Part shown: positions 51,001 through 58,618 of the stretch, one piece after another
How positions within the stretch are numbered: position 1 is the first letter of the stretch
How the letters are laid out: the number at the start of each line of letters is the position of its first letter
NCBI GenBank assembly: GCA_030248225.1
Contig: JASANE010029140.1
Location: 1 to 64,000 of the forward strand
Direction: 5' to 3'
Origin: Trileptium ribeirensis
Lineage: Eukaryota > Nematoda > Enoplea > Enoplida > Thoracostomopsidae
Length of the DNA stretch: 64,000 nt
Position numbers and translations under genes: made by a program
The notes under the pieces: generated by a model
The model's input: only the letters and a program-made list of their open reading frames with translations
What the model was told of the DNA's origin: nothing
The model's database searches: none

Positions 51001-54000
51001 GAATTATTCGCTGTATCTGAAAAATCTCAACGTAGAGGACATCGCACCGTAGCATACCACCGACAGGTCAACGCAATGCACCATATGGACGCACCCTTGC
51101 TAATCAACGCATTTGTGTACCGCACACCAGTACTTACACTAATAGATACAGGGGCAGACGTTTCCATAGTATCACAATACCTGGTAAATAAATTAGGCCT
51201 CCAGCCGCAGCCTGACGATTCCACTAGGATAGTATCTGCCACCAAACAGGAATTAGCATTAGATGGCAGCATAAGTGTACCTTTGTCGATCGGGTCCATA
51301 AAGGTACAAACGGAATTCTTTGTTACTAAAACAGCACCTTATCACTGCATCATAGGAACAAATTTCATGTCCCAGTTGCCAAAGTGCATTATAAATTTTA
51401 AGGAACGTTGCTTAGAAATAGCAGTGGATGAGGAAGAGGCTAAAATACCTTTTGCAGGTCTAGAGCGTTACGACCCACCACTAATTGCAGTAATGTGTCG
51501 GAAGCTTACTACAATAGAACCAAACACCGAAACGTTCATTAATGCGATTCCCGAAATAGCTGAAACAGGCGTAGGACCAGCACTATTTGTGCCCGCACCA
51601 GAAATGGTTGACATCGCAATGGCACATGCATTAGTGTTAAGGAGCCAAAGAACCATACCAATCGCAGTGATAAATTTCGGGAACACACCGGTTACTATTT
51701 ATGCCGGGCAGACCATAGGTCACATGGAGGTAATGATGAACCCCAACGTGCAGTTCCTGAAAGACACAAACAAAAATTTGATCAGGTACGAGGAGCACAA
51801 ACCGGCCAAACAATTAAATAATATCACTGCGCACCCTGAAAGGATCATCCAACACATAGAGGCAGGAAAAAGGTCAATTGACCACGAAAGAGCTCAAACG
51901 GTCTTGAGTAAAATAGATTTTGATAAGACCCTATTGTCGCCGTTTGAACTAAAACAATTGAAAACCGCTATTGCTGAAAACGCAGATGTGTTCAGCACGC
52001 ATGATTTTGATCTAGGACGCTACACAGAGCATAGGCACCGCATAGAGACCGGAGATGCTAAGCCAATTAAGCAAGCACCGTATCGATTAGCACATTCCTT
52101 ACGCGAACCGCTTAGAGAGGAACTCAATAGTATGTTAGATGCGGGACTGATATCACCATCAAGCTCACCTTGGGGATCACCAATAGTGTATGTAACCAAG
52201 AGTGACGGCTCACTCCGACTCTGTGTGGACTTTCGGAAGGTAAATACAGTAGCAGAACAGGATGCATATCCGTTACCTAGAATAGATGACATTTTAGGAT
52301 GCCTCAGGAATACCAAATTAATGTCTAGCTTAGATCTAAATAAAGGTTTCTGGCAGCTAGAATTAGATCCAGAAACTAAGGACAAAACATCCTTTGTAAC
52401 AGTTCATGGGCAATATGAATACAATGTTCTACCGTTTGGATTAAACTCGTCCCCAGGAGCTTTTCAACGTTGTATGTCCATGATTTTAAAGGGATTAGAG
52501 TGGGAAAAATGTTTAATCTACATCGACGACATATTAGTCTTCTCGCCAACATTCGAAGATCACTTAGCAGACCTAATAAGGGTTTTCGACCGCTTTCGCA
52601 AAGCAAATTTAAAACTAAAACCATCAAAATGCCACTTTGGCAGAGGTAGTCTAAAATATTTAGGACATATAATTAGTACAGAAGGCGTAAAACCAGACCC
52701 AGAAAAGGCAATAGCGATTGAGGAATTCAAACGTCCGGAGACGCTGAAGCAGCTTCAAAGTTTCCTGGGACTAGTAGGTTACTATCACAAATTCATACCC
52801 AGCTACTCAGATATATGTGAACCTTTGAACGAACTAAAACGTAAGGATGCAGTATTTAAGTGGACTCCTAAGTGCGAGGACGCTTTTAACAAATTAAAAC
52901 AGGCACTATTAGATGAGCCCGTATTAATACACCCTGATTTCACGCAGCCGTTCATTTTACAGACGGACGCTTCAGGATATGCAATGGGAGCAGTGCTCTC
53001 GCAGAAAACTAAACAAGGCCTTAAACCCATTGCATATGCAAGCAAAGCTCTGCTCGATTATCAACGCCGCTACCCCGCAATCGAAGCCGAGGCTCTCGCA
53101 ATCAGATGGGCTGCGCTACACTTCAAGCATTATTTGGTAGGGCACAAATTCCATGTAGAAACTGACCATAAACCGCTAAAAGCCCTGTTTGACAAACCGC
53201 CTAGGAATTCACGCTTATCCCAGTGGCGTAGTGAATTACTACTTGAATTTGGAGGATTTGAAATACTATATAGACCAGGTAAAGAGAACGGCAATGCCGA
53301 TGCGTTGTCGCGGGATCCTAGGTATGACCCACACATAAATGAAGAAACAGGAGACATATGTGAAATATTAATGATGGGTCGGGGACGACCCACTGGACCT
53401 CGCCCACCAACGACCTGCGCAGCCTGGGATCAATCGCACATACCGTATCCCGTACGCACAGTGACACCGCTCACAACTGGGGCGCCAACAGCTGTAATAG
53501 GAAGCCCGATAGCTCCCCCAGGGCAGCAAAACCCTGAAGCGATCCCATCGCAGCTAGTTCCCGACACGCAGATAACTACAGTACCCCCAGCGACGCTAAC
53601 ACAGCAAGCAGCCACGCTCAGTGCTATCCCAATTAGAATGGATCCAGGAGGAACATCAGCAATGTCAGTGCACACTACAACCATCTCGGGTTCTGGAGAC
53701 GGACCTCAGGCTCGAGGATCTAAAAGGCCACACCGGCCTGAATCAGAAACTGTAGGACTGAGAGCAACCACACTACCAACGGAACAAGAATTTGATAGGC
53801 TCATGAAACTGATGATGCATTATGAAACTGAAATTTTGCCAACAGTTAGGATCGAGGACGCACAGGATACTCACGAAAATATATACTTACCGTTCTTTTC
53901 GGATCTTCCAGATTTTAATTTAGTGCGGCTCTTGCCGTATATTCAACGAAATGACCCAGAACTAGGTCCTATTTGGTGGTATCTATACAACAGAACACGG

Positions 54001-54336
54001 CCGAAAGCCGAATTAGGCGCGCTAAGAATAGAAATGCGAGCTCATTACTTCGAACTAGCCCAAGACACAAAAATATTATATATGCATCCATTACAACCAG
54101 GGGACATAAATTACAAATTGTGCATCCCAATTACACTAGTACAGCAGGTACTCAAACACGAACACAACTCCTTATATGGAGGACATCCTGGCCGCGATCG
54201 ACTACTAGCAAAATTAAAACAATTTTACTACTGGAAGGGCATGTCAGAACACGCACAGCAATGGATCAGGCTATGGATCAGCAATGGATCAGGATCACTC
54301 TATGCCAATCCGCAAAGGACCCAATTGCTCGAATAA
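44041..54336 (+). CDS. Gag-Env-Pol polyprotein of the giant retroelement (3431 aa)
   Basis: One open frame of 10.3 kb. Domains: Gag (about 1-250); CCHC knuckle C323-x2-C-x4-H-x4-C336; Tyr/Arg/Gly-rich region (345-500); repeat-rich linker (about 590-1150); unrecognised region (about 1165-1555); acidic stretch (1555-1620); envelope-like protein (1645-2235); aspartic protease with DTG at 2369-2371; reverse transcriptase with YIDD at 2827-2830; RNase H with TDAS (D2976); Pro/Thr-rich spacer; start of the integrase zinc module. Env between Gag and Pol, in frame, is not the usual arrangement: in Errantivirus-like elements env follows pol. Expression may need splicing or signal-peptidase cleavage. 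The ORF ends at an in-frame TAA (54334-54336), after which the same frame continues with integrase. Confidence 0.93.
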   Translation: MSLPASANRTPISGTSTANVGGGTATTAGSTNGPSPAASGDPLVAILQQLMERTTTTAPIIQVGDIPRFSGAEGQDFEAWLATYDNLTDANGWTLEQKLICFPTVLKGEALKIYESFPDCQKQTYEALCYNMGFMYSSSQRDEDALITLRMRIQGERESVAMYGLDLQNLVDKAFPEVEGEQRDALLQKFLRQGLRKELKSCVIGKTYPSFKHMMDKLKYKEDAIIASQKDIIGVPVRKSSRSKTVNYMTQGGENNQLVDQIREALDENKRTAAGSDATIARLIDLLDKRTEQHQLNAMMQNNGAPQVGANAIPPATPVGNQCFRCGYLGHFARECPYFRMDIYDPLENEYTRLATRAAPNYAYGAPPPPAIEYARPPPQYNNRPRYRIVEPRGGARYSRRDDWNNTVNQRGYTGYGQQRYYRPEPVNYNTYGNGGQTEYYNRSRGRSANGYNQRNNGYNPAFDRRYTAPSQPLSAEAAPFRPRTPSNGWNNANQLGAVPRNRPAQAPIHNNERVDRRNAGVMSVTKAVDPELAHRLDVMRHEMSTLEERAGAGLGTRSAQVNLMVTEDEPMLETNSPNFEIKQEHPDEIEAESGVYQVNSLQTSKDTSREWSQAIRSRGGIEPKQTHEEETLAYAEYNYSEVYNNTELTRRSALLFPTPGAQGVTRDLVNTGWPTNLFVYPDRKSARGDEEYRDTEQRSERGGGTENLMEPKEPNDPDVPSEKYGRWPFGLRGPINRASVSSNDPNAGTCNPSQAAAHRMEPKNLMDGEPNGMEPRETPFGLRGPINRGRVFGNGSSAGTVQPGEATFNRLIQNYVCEAEPEEPAEELVNLMEPNGLADTENLMEPSGWNGLPRNREPKELNELNLADASNLTKLTSTNLGRPCEAPVAFQPTGEDRKGHWSGAMETFGTRVSPIVLTPFKIRERMCTLVSLEAGEDRRGHWPGEGRRRAMSRCDGPSSVQNYNSCVGPNSNRVRSLSVGAVGPDRVGNRGYRLSLHSSFNRQVSMCVFESESARTDTTGMCVEPGVETVQHVSETGLGLHGDSAEPSAENITNLEHHDNRAGICEIMEPNDNVAEPNDTDGEHSNLKENYADNEGPVVTSESSKIVVITPMVNNIAQRANGTANQRLESKTEIVACQLSTEEAHALEIDSTGSPVNLTTIIERALESPKSLRKVDTFGQVGLDTAINNTDPDLVAFKYKLDHRNARTYKQQILDIILRKLHALANTSEIVEPLILQELPEEKRLLLLGPDSEFVPAVKPECHGKFPHYILALPKLRFGEDRMPVKTLFYRRVIAVSERICHAHQLLRIRVAGTARVDRRRDAAVLSGLLGFASPFLHAMPGIHVSSCMLNHLEGLLEIVARVINSMSITQAITEVYRSQVPILQTCIMCEERHNINFMPREECAFITYHGEWDYTGNLSADYGTIRRDGTVSIRPSSTQGLHTAYELIAYREANLEFLETIVSAPYLLDHLVTEFDETGPKVPVQSLHHIVYAIMANALFIDIDNKPKREELLYLRLLWLRKPAQNIWQNDPMDDMDQLPNMDHDADITFIDEEELESELSAVLSDASDDEFDMPAIDSLDPDDLISDLSFSVDTEDASNGHDNAIDGSDRVSPTRSVRSSPNILGPAMKAAVGLLNKGTKIMGLLIALLILHQLGQTHAIATPFSDQVARLGAMVNQQVGTLIEPQGLVITASQSTFLPIILRLSLDGLQPSRQATGMAWCVYTPRGKPCLGNCCPNPNCTTMPDLQQKIQELERELRSTYQGVLDTSYYMALMREYCEANSHLCEEPKIRKKRFLAALAGAAGVVTGFLGVGVAFTNAVHLKDLNKQVLALSKEMRNTYNVAYGNSRAIMKLTHANEELYSFLHHEMQEVVTMIDQVRCQEQRYVTEVHRELVNHMFRTSLKSSVDAVMEAMMSGQLSPKVVDASTLKNLFQKNSQIAQTILIREPALAYQFGQIYPVHIDLGSFKFAFILRVPLVTSDDVRPYFRIYNVGWNVPERGAHMKLPLPDYATRIERARYEVLKLHACNTRPGIAFCEIHALATDHTSRCLDWIIMGEDAPEEARQLCKNSALVGPMANHTDVYTTAQGVLIRTAERKAVVSKKKHLSHVTRGETINIADNGVLWLSHNNYTQLVVGPLMLASTLDAQEVTIHIGPNITVHDFPDIPLKPIAWSSLEHAKATNLQVQQIADEQLKKVIDFPYITTTGVAPYLWILIVLAIAGIGAVIYFRKKAGFCPKCIMGRLQRWWQQRPCAREELRRPELHIKTDNEYGTTNTPRPTVSAPAASTEHLELRTMSPRRSARLNATTEDESVVLVEPTELFAVSEKSQRRGHRTVAYHRQVNAMHHMDAPLLINAFVYRTPVLTLIDTGADVSIVSQYLVNKLGLQPQPDDSTRIVSATKQELALDGSISVPLSIGSIKVQTEFFVTKTAPYHCIIGTNFMSQLPKCIINFKERCLEIAVDEEEAKIPFAGLERYDPPLIAVMCRKLTTIEPNTETFINAIPEIAETGVGPALFVPAPEMVDIAMAHALVLRSQRTIPIAVINFGNTPVTIYAGQTIGHMEVMMNPNVQFLKDTNKNLIRYEEHKPAKQLNNITAHPERIIQHIEAGKRSIDHERAQTVLSKIDFDKTLLSPFELKQLKTAIAENADVFSTHDFDLGRYTEHRHRIETGDAKPIKQAPYRLAHSLREPLREELNSMLDAGLISPSSSPWGSPIVYVTKSDGSLRLCVDFRKVNTVAEQDAYPLPRIDDILGCLRNTKLMSSLDLNKGFWQLELDPETKDKTSFVTVHGQYEYNVLPFGLNSSPGAFQRCMSMILKGLEWEKCLIYIDDILVFSPTFEDHLADLIRVFDRFRKANLKLKPSKCHFGRGSLKYLGHIISTEGVKPDPEKAIAIEEFKRPETLKQLQSFLGLVGYYHKFIPSYSDICEPLNELKRKDAVFKWTPKCEDAFNKLKQALLDEPVLIHPDFTQPFILQTDASGYAMGAVLSQKTKQGLKPIAYASKALLDYQRRYPAIEAEALAIRWAALHFKHYLVGHKFHVETDHKPLKALFDKPPRNSRLSQWRSELLLEFGGFEILYRPGKENGNADALSRDPRYDPHINEETGDICEILMMGRGRPTGPRPPTTCAAWDQSHIPYPVRTVTPLTTGAPTAVIGSPIAPPGQQNPEAIPSQLVPDTQITTVPPATLTQQAATLSAIPIRMDPGGTSAMSVHTTTISGSGDGPQARGSKRPHRPESETVGLRATTLPTEQEFDRLMKLMMHYETEILPTVRIEDAQDTHENIYLPFFSDLPDFNLVRLLPYIQRNDPELGPIWWYLYNRTRPKAELGALRIEMRAHYFELAQDTKILYMHPLQPGDINYKLCIPITLVQQVLKHEHNSLYGGHPGRDRLLAKLKQFYYWKGMSEHAQQWIRLWISNGSGSLYANPQRTQLLE
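45800..47480 (+). other. Repeat-rich linker in the polyprotein (NLMEP and PFGLRGPIN repeats)
   Basis: The pentapeptide NLMEP and near variants (LMEP, GMEP, IMEP) recur from about 46165 to 47255. A longer unit PFGLRGPINR is present twice (46224-46325 and 46380-46480), as is GEDR(K/R)GHW (about 46726 and 46850). At DNA level the phrase AACCTAATGGAACC recurs. The segment is hydrophilic, predicted disordered, and probably grew by slippage. Confidence 0.85.
47520..48900 (+). other. Unrecognised, apparently folded region upstream of the envelope
   Basis: Residues about 1165-1555 have mixed hydrophobic composition with many Leu/Ile-rich helices (for example ILDIILRKLHAL, GLLGFASPFLHAM), a CIMC pair and an HGEWDYTGNLSADYG segment. 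They are followed by a Glu/Asp-rich tail (1555-1620). I do not recognise the family. Its place between Gag linker and envelope signal segment suggests a cytosolic or structural role, but this is only context. Confidence 0.5.
48940..50780 (+). other. Envelope-like fusion glycoprotein region (within the polyprotein)
   Basis: A hydrophobic signal-like segment (MGLLIALLILHQLG, residues 1645-1658) starts the region. A Cys-rich patch (CLGNCC-x-NPNC) follows. A furin-type site RKKR (1794-1797) directly precedes a Gly/Ala-rich hydrophobic stretch (FLAALAGAAGVVTGFLGVGV), the layout of class I fusion proteins such as baculovirus F and gypsy Env. Glycosylation sequons (NHT, NYT, NIT) lie in the ectodomain, and a membrane span (YLWILIVLAIAGIGAVIYF, about 2212-2230) precedes a basic tail. 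The architecture is visible in the sequence; homology to a specific Env family is inference. Confidence 0.85.
51060..51470 (+). other. Aspartic protease domain (within the polyprotein)
   Basis: LTLIDTGADVSIVS carries the catalytic DTG (51145-51153). A second motif, HCIIGTNFM, stands for the ILG flap-side motif. The usual size of about 110 residues fits. The protease would cut the polyprotein. Confidence 0.92.
51990..53340 (+). other. Reverse transcriptase and RNase H (within the polyprotein)
   Basis: Conserved RT blocks are intact: SPWGSPIVYVTKSDGSLRLC, SLDLNKGFWQL, VLPFGLNSSPGAFQR and LIYIDDILVF. The RNase H domain has LQTDASGYAMGAVLSQ, an AIEAEALAI segment and VETDHKPLKAL, so its acidic residues are present. 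The tail ends with NADALSRDP, as is standard for Ty3/gypsy. Confidence 0.97.
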
Positions 54337-54960
54337 CCATTGGGTAGGGTTCCGTTGGCAAATCAACCAATTTATCGTGTATTCGCAGACATACTCGATA
54401 TTCAAGTTCGGTCGCAAGCGTGTAACCGCTATGTCATTGCATTCATCGACCAATTCACAAAATTTGCAATAGCGGTGGCAATAAGGCACCAGGATGCACA
54501 CACAGCCGCACATATATTTCTATATGAGGTAGTTAACAAATACGGAGCTCCCAGGGAGCTATATTCTGACAGAGGAGGTGCTTTCACCGCACACATGTTT
54601 GAAAACCTGTGCCAGGCAATGCACATATTTCGGCACATGAGTTTAGCTTACCACCCTCAAGCAAATGGAGAAATTGAAAGATTTAATAGGACACTATTAT
54701 ATTTACTGCGAGTAAGCGTACCGCAAGATGATCATCACTCATGGGATGTATCATTACCGTTTTGCATTATGGCTTATAATTCATCGGTGCACACAGCAAC
54801 AAAATATCCACCATTTTTGCTCATGCACGGATTTTATCCTAGGTTACCCGGAGAATACGACACGCATAGTGCAGCCACAGGATACACAGGAGCTCACTTA
54901 TACAGGGCCAATCGCAGCGCTGGATGGCTTCTATTAGGGAACGCGCATACCAGTCAATGA
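54337..54960 (+). pseudogene. Integrase catalytic core, separated from Pol by an in-frame stop
   Basis: The frame is the same as the 3431-aa ORF, interrupted by TAA at 54334-54336. Core motifs are VFADILDI (first Asp), YSDRGGAFT (second Asp) and NGEIERFNRTL (Glu), so the DDE triad is intact. Upstream, the His part of the zinc module is visible (KHEHNSLYGGHPGRDR). The Cys pair is not, and the DNA there has ATGGATCAG three times (54261, 54273, 54283), pointing to local rearrangement. The frame then drifts out near 54905-54925, where the integrase tail moves to the next ORF. Confidence 0.9.
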
Positions 54961-56942
54961 GAGCCGCTCAAGAGATAAAACAGCTAAGGTACAATAGGCG
55001 TACCCGCGAACCACGCTATCAGACAGGTGAATTAGTTTGGGTATATAGACACGACACCACGCCAGGAACATCTAGAAAACTTACACCTCGTTGGTGTGGA
55101 CCATATGAAATACTAGGGATCACCCCACAATGCATGCGTGTAAGAATGCATTCTAATGCGGAAGGTATGGCACATGTCGTGCACATTAATAGGACAAAGC
55201 CATGTTTTAGGGCATTAGATCCAGTACCAAACGTGGGAGACTGGCTAATACACGTGCACGCTTCAGTATTAGGAAGGGGTTTAAATGAGCCAACCCAACG
55301 AATTATCGCTCATAGGGATTTCGTTACTGAAATAGAACCCGTAGATGAAGTAGCAGTGCGCACTGTAAGAACAGCGGTCAGTGATAGTTTGGATACCGAG
55401 AGCGTGGAAATGGGTGACCCTAACGACCCTAACTTGTATCGCCGGACATACGCCGAGATTGAGGCCGAACAAGCAGCGATGGAACATATTGAGCATCGGA
55501 CGGACGACTACGAACCGCAGAATCCACGGACGGTCAGGAATCGGATTCCACTGACCGATCCGGATAGAGAAATAGAACCATCTTGGCCACCAATATCGCA
55601 GGAACAGGTTACTAGTCAAGAGGCTTTCTCATACATACCAGAACCTGGTAGCCGAGACACGAAGGTAGAATATGGACAACACATCGTGCCAGTAACCATA
55701 ATGGAAGGAATAGTAGCTACCGGTGAGGAAGTTCCTTTCGGAGTACTGACTGTTGGTGTAGGCATACTTGAAGGACAACATTTCTATCCCGCGGATGTTA
55801 AGCTGTCTACCACGCCACGCGGAGCTTCAGGAAGAATTGTCGCACCTGGACCATACACTTCAGGAGACCTACGCTATGCAATTATGCTCGCTGCTCAGGA
55901 CCATCCATTATTTCAATCACGACCAGCTGAACATATTATGGCATCACGGCTGCGGACACCAATGGAGATGTCAACTCAAACTGTAGGAGACTATACGACA
56001 ATACGTCCTTACAGCGCTCCACCAGCAGCTGCCGACCGACCTATGTCTCCCCATCAATATGTTTTTCGCGAGGCGGCCTTTACTCAACCGCCACCAGGGT
56101 CACCAATGTCCAGCTATCTGTCGGAAACATCTGGTGAAGGTACCACGACGGACGTGAGAGCAGCTGAAGCGGACGACGAACTAACTAGCCAGACATCGCA
56201 GGAGCCCTCTTCGGCTGAACGACGCGGTCAAGCAGGACAAGAAACATTCAGTAGTAGCTCCAGAGCACCTACTACGCAACCGGGGACCTCCGATTCACTA
56301 AGCGAATTTACACTTGGGGAATCAAGCAGCGAACCACCAGCACACCGAATGGGAATCGTTCACGCTGTAACCTTAGGTACCTCTTCCCGCACACGAACAT
56401 TGCCCGAAGAGCGAGGAAAGGCGCTTGTCGGACGGACCACGCTACGGAAACAAGCTATATCAGCACGAGGAGGTTTGACCATCCAGTCAGGCACTAGTGA
56501 CCAACCAGGACCATCCACGGTAACCATCACTGAACTGGTACACCCCACTACCGCTGACACCACCTCCTCTGAAGTGATACGCCGTAGCACTACTCATGCG
56601 ACGGTCCCAACCAGGCACTTACTACATCGCCAGGCCAGGGATCGGGTCTTTAGGCCATACGGCGCAGCATCAGACGAAGAGGTAGGAGACGCCCTACACA
56701 GACATAGACGTGTAACTTTCCAGGAACCAGGGACGACCATCACTGAAACGGCAGGAACATCAACCAGGCTAGCCTCTACCACACGCGCGCAATCCACCAC
56801 TGTCGCCACTTCAATGACCAGTGCACCAACACCAACCCTACGACAACTTTTAATGGAAGGACGCTCGCCAGGTGGGACCCAGCCGCCGACCTCATTTCCC
56901 CGATATCCTTCTAGCCAGGAATTACACCCTGCAGCTTGGTGA
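54924..56942 (+). CDS. Integrase C-terminal domain with long Ser/Thr-rich extension (672 aa)
   Basis: Residues 1-95 hold the end of a Ty3/gypsy integrase: RAYQSMRAAQEIKQLRYNRR, GELVWVYR, then LTPRWCGPYEI (GPY/F module) and VVHINRTKPCF. The first Met is probably internal, since the true upstream part is in another frame (54340-54960). Residues about 215-340 form an unrecognised segment with GVLTVGVGILEGQHFYPADV. Residues 380-672 are Ser/Thr/Pro/Glu-rich and probably disordered. Integrase C-termini rarely carry extensions of more than 500 residues, so this may be a second protein released by the protease. Confidence 0.8.
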   Translation: MASIRERAYQSMRAAQEIKQLRYNRRTREPRYQTGELVWVYRHDTTPGTSRKLTPRWCGPYEILGITPQCMRVRMHSNAEGMAHVVHINRTKPCFRALDPVPNVGDWLIHVHASVLGRGLNEPTQRIIAHRDFVTEIEPVDEVAVRTVRTAVSDSLDTESVEMGDPNDPNLYRRTYAEIEAEQAAMEHIEHRTDDYEPQNPRTVRNRIPLTDPDREIEPSWPPISQEQVTSQEAFSYIPEPGSRDTKVEYGQHIVPVTIMEGIVATGEEVPFGVLTVGVGILEGQHFYPADVKLSTTPRGASGRIVAPGPYTSGDLRYAIMLAAQDHPLFQSRPAEHIMASRLRTPMEMSTQTVGDYTTIRPYSAPPAAADRPMSPHQYVFREAAFTQPPPGSPMSSYLSETSGEGTTTDVRAAEADDELTSQTSQEPSSAERRGQAGQETFSSSSRAPTTQPGTSDSLSEFTLGESSSEPPAHRMGIVHAVTLGTSSRTRTLPEERGKALVGRTTLRKQAISARGGLTIQSGTSDQPGPSTVTITELVHPTTADTTSSEVIRRSTTHATVPTRHLLHRQARDRVFRPYGAASDEEVGDALHRHRRVTFQEPGTTITETAGTSTRLASTTRAQSTTVATSMTSAPTPTLRQLLMEGRSPGGTQPPTSFPRYPSSQELHPAAW

Positions 56943-57146
56943 CGACGAACACCTCGACCACCACCCTATGAAGAGTCTGACTCGGACGACCCTGACCTAC
57001 GGGTGGACTAATCCTAACCATATTCGCACATACCTCAACACAAGTAAACACAAAACTATCCAACAAAAAGGGGAATTCAGGAGGGGCTCAGGAATGTATT
57101 CACAGGTAAACAGGATTATCTTTTCATTCAAACTTATCCATTACAG

Positions 57147-58356
57147 ATGCGATGGAGCTACAGCACCAACGACGTTCGGATGCCGCTGATACCAAAAGGC
57201 GTTCAGCACGTACCGATGGCCTGTGGCGGCGGCGTCTATCCGACAGTACCTCTTTATCAAGCTCCACCAGGATCGCGCGGGGAGAATTTCGCCTCCAAAG
57301 GGGCCCGCCGGCCAATGCTCGCCAACGAAACAACGACCCTGGACAAGTTCGAACATAACGGGCGGCGTCTGTCCAGCGCGTCCGAGCATTTCCATCTCGG
57401 CGTACTAGAACTGGAGGGTTTCAACAATGCCGCAAAGGAGTTAGCCGAAGCCGACACAGTCCAACCGACCTGCAACTCCGCAGTATAGCGCTCCACCGCC
57501 GGCTACCGTCCAAAAGACGATGCATGTTGGAATCCTACTACCCGCATATCATGCGGCCAATACTACTGGCCAAATTCAGCATGATCGAGTATGCGGAGGA
57601 GTTGGAGGCCACTGACGACCGACGTCTATTCAACGCCTCGCTCGACGACTTCTGGGGAACTGGCGCCACCCACATTAACTGTTGTTGCGGCCGCACGTTC
57701 CACAACGTGACGGGTTGTCTGCTCGAATACATCCGGACATACCACCGGGATGAACTCGTTCGATGGCCCCAACTCATCATCGTGGGAGACGAACAGGCGC
57801 TACCGTTGCTCAACGTCGCCGACCAACACAACTGGCTGGTGTTCGCGTGGCCCCGCATGGAAATGGCCGACTTAATACAATGGGCCAACGCGTTCGTCAC
57901 GCCACAGACGGACTGTGTCATCGTCATAGGCGGTTACGGCAAATTATGGCGCGATGACCACGCCGTCTTTTCGCCCGGTGCGTTCACCAAACGCATCAAG
58001 CGAAAGTTGGAGGTGCTCGAACGGTTTACATCGCTCCGCCACCACCACAATGGAGCGCGCTCAATTACACCAGCGAGGCGTGGGCGACGGAGCTGCGTAT
58101 ACGGAAACTGCGCCTCACCGAGGATCAGCAAGCGCTCCGAAACGTCATCATGCCTGCGTGGTCGGTACCATTAACGGCACCCGAAGCCTGGGATACGGTC
58201 GGACCGTTCAACCGGGGTGAGGATCGCCAGCGGTGGACCGAGCCAATAGTGGCGCCCGCCTACCATCAAGAGCTGGTCAATTGGGTGGGCCACTACGTTC
58301 GTTGTACTGGACTTTTTTGCCTCGGCGAACAACAAAGGGGTGACGGCGAAGAGTAG
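57147..58356 (+). pseudogene. NADAR-SGNH-like accessory gene, upstream copy, frameshifted
   Basis: Three consecutive frames align with the intact copy at 58619-59914. Segment 1 (57147-57460) has SASEHFHLGVLELEGFNNAA, matching the EH motif region. Segment 2 (57460-58035) has HIMRPILLAKF, NASLDDFWGTG, LIIVGDEQALPLL and CVIVIGGYG. Segment 3 (58035-58353) has MPAWSVPLTAPEAWD and NWVGHYVR. Frame changes fall near 57455 and 58035. The SGNH-type Ser and Asn positions read Glu and Gly here. The copies are well diverged, so duplication is old. Frame changes could reflect decay of this one copy rather than of the gene family. Confidence 0.8.
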
Positions 58357-58618
58357 ACCTATTGAAGAACTTGCTCGCACGTGAATACCTCCAACCAAAA
58401 GAAAATAGGTGATTAGTGAGGGGCTACAGAACACTCTGAAGCAATAGCAAACGCCATTCACTGGCACCTAGAGAACCCCACCTTAGAGCACGCGCAAGAA
58501 AGCGAGAGTAGAAATAGAAACTGTTTGCACCACCGCACCTAGTCCTACACGTAGGCGCAGCGTATATTAATTAGTAGAAGGAACGGGACAACCATCTATA
58601 AAAGCTATATTATTACAG
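58357..58618 (+). promoter_or_regulatory. Spacer before the intact accessory gene; possible splice acceptor or promoter
   Basis: The end reads CTATAAAAGCTATATTATTACAG directly before ATG at 58619 (positions 58596-58618). This offers either a TATA-like box or a 3' splice site (TTATTACAG) feeding a spliced accessory mRNA. A similar CATTACAG lies right before the start region of the first copy (57139-57146). The parallel placement favours splice acceptors. Confidence 0.5.

Noticed and set aside
54284..57189. Other-frame ORFs around the integrase and its tail
   Set aside because: They are shadows of the integrase frames and lack domain motifs.
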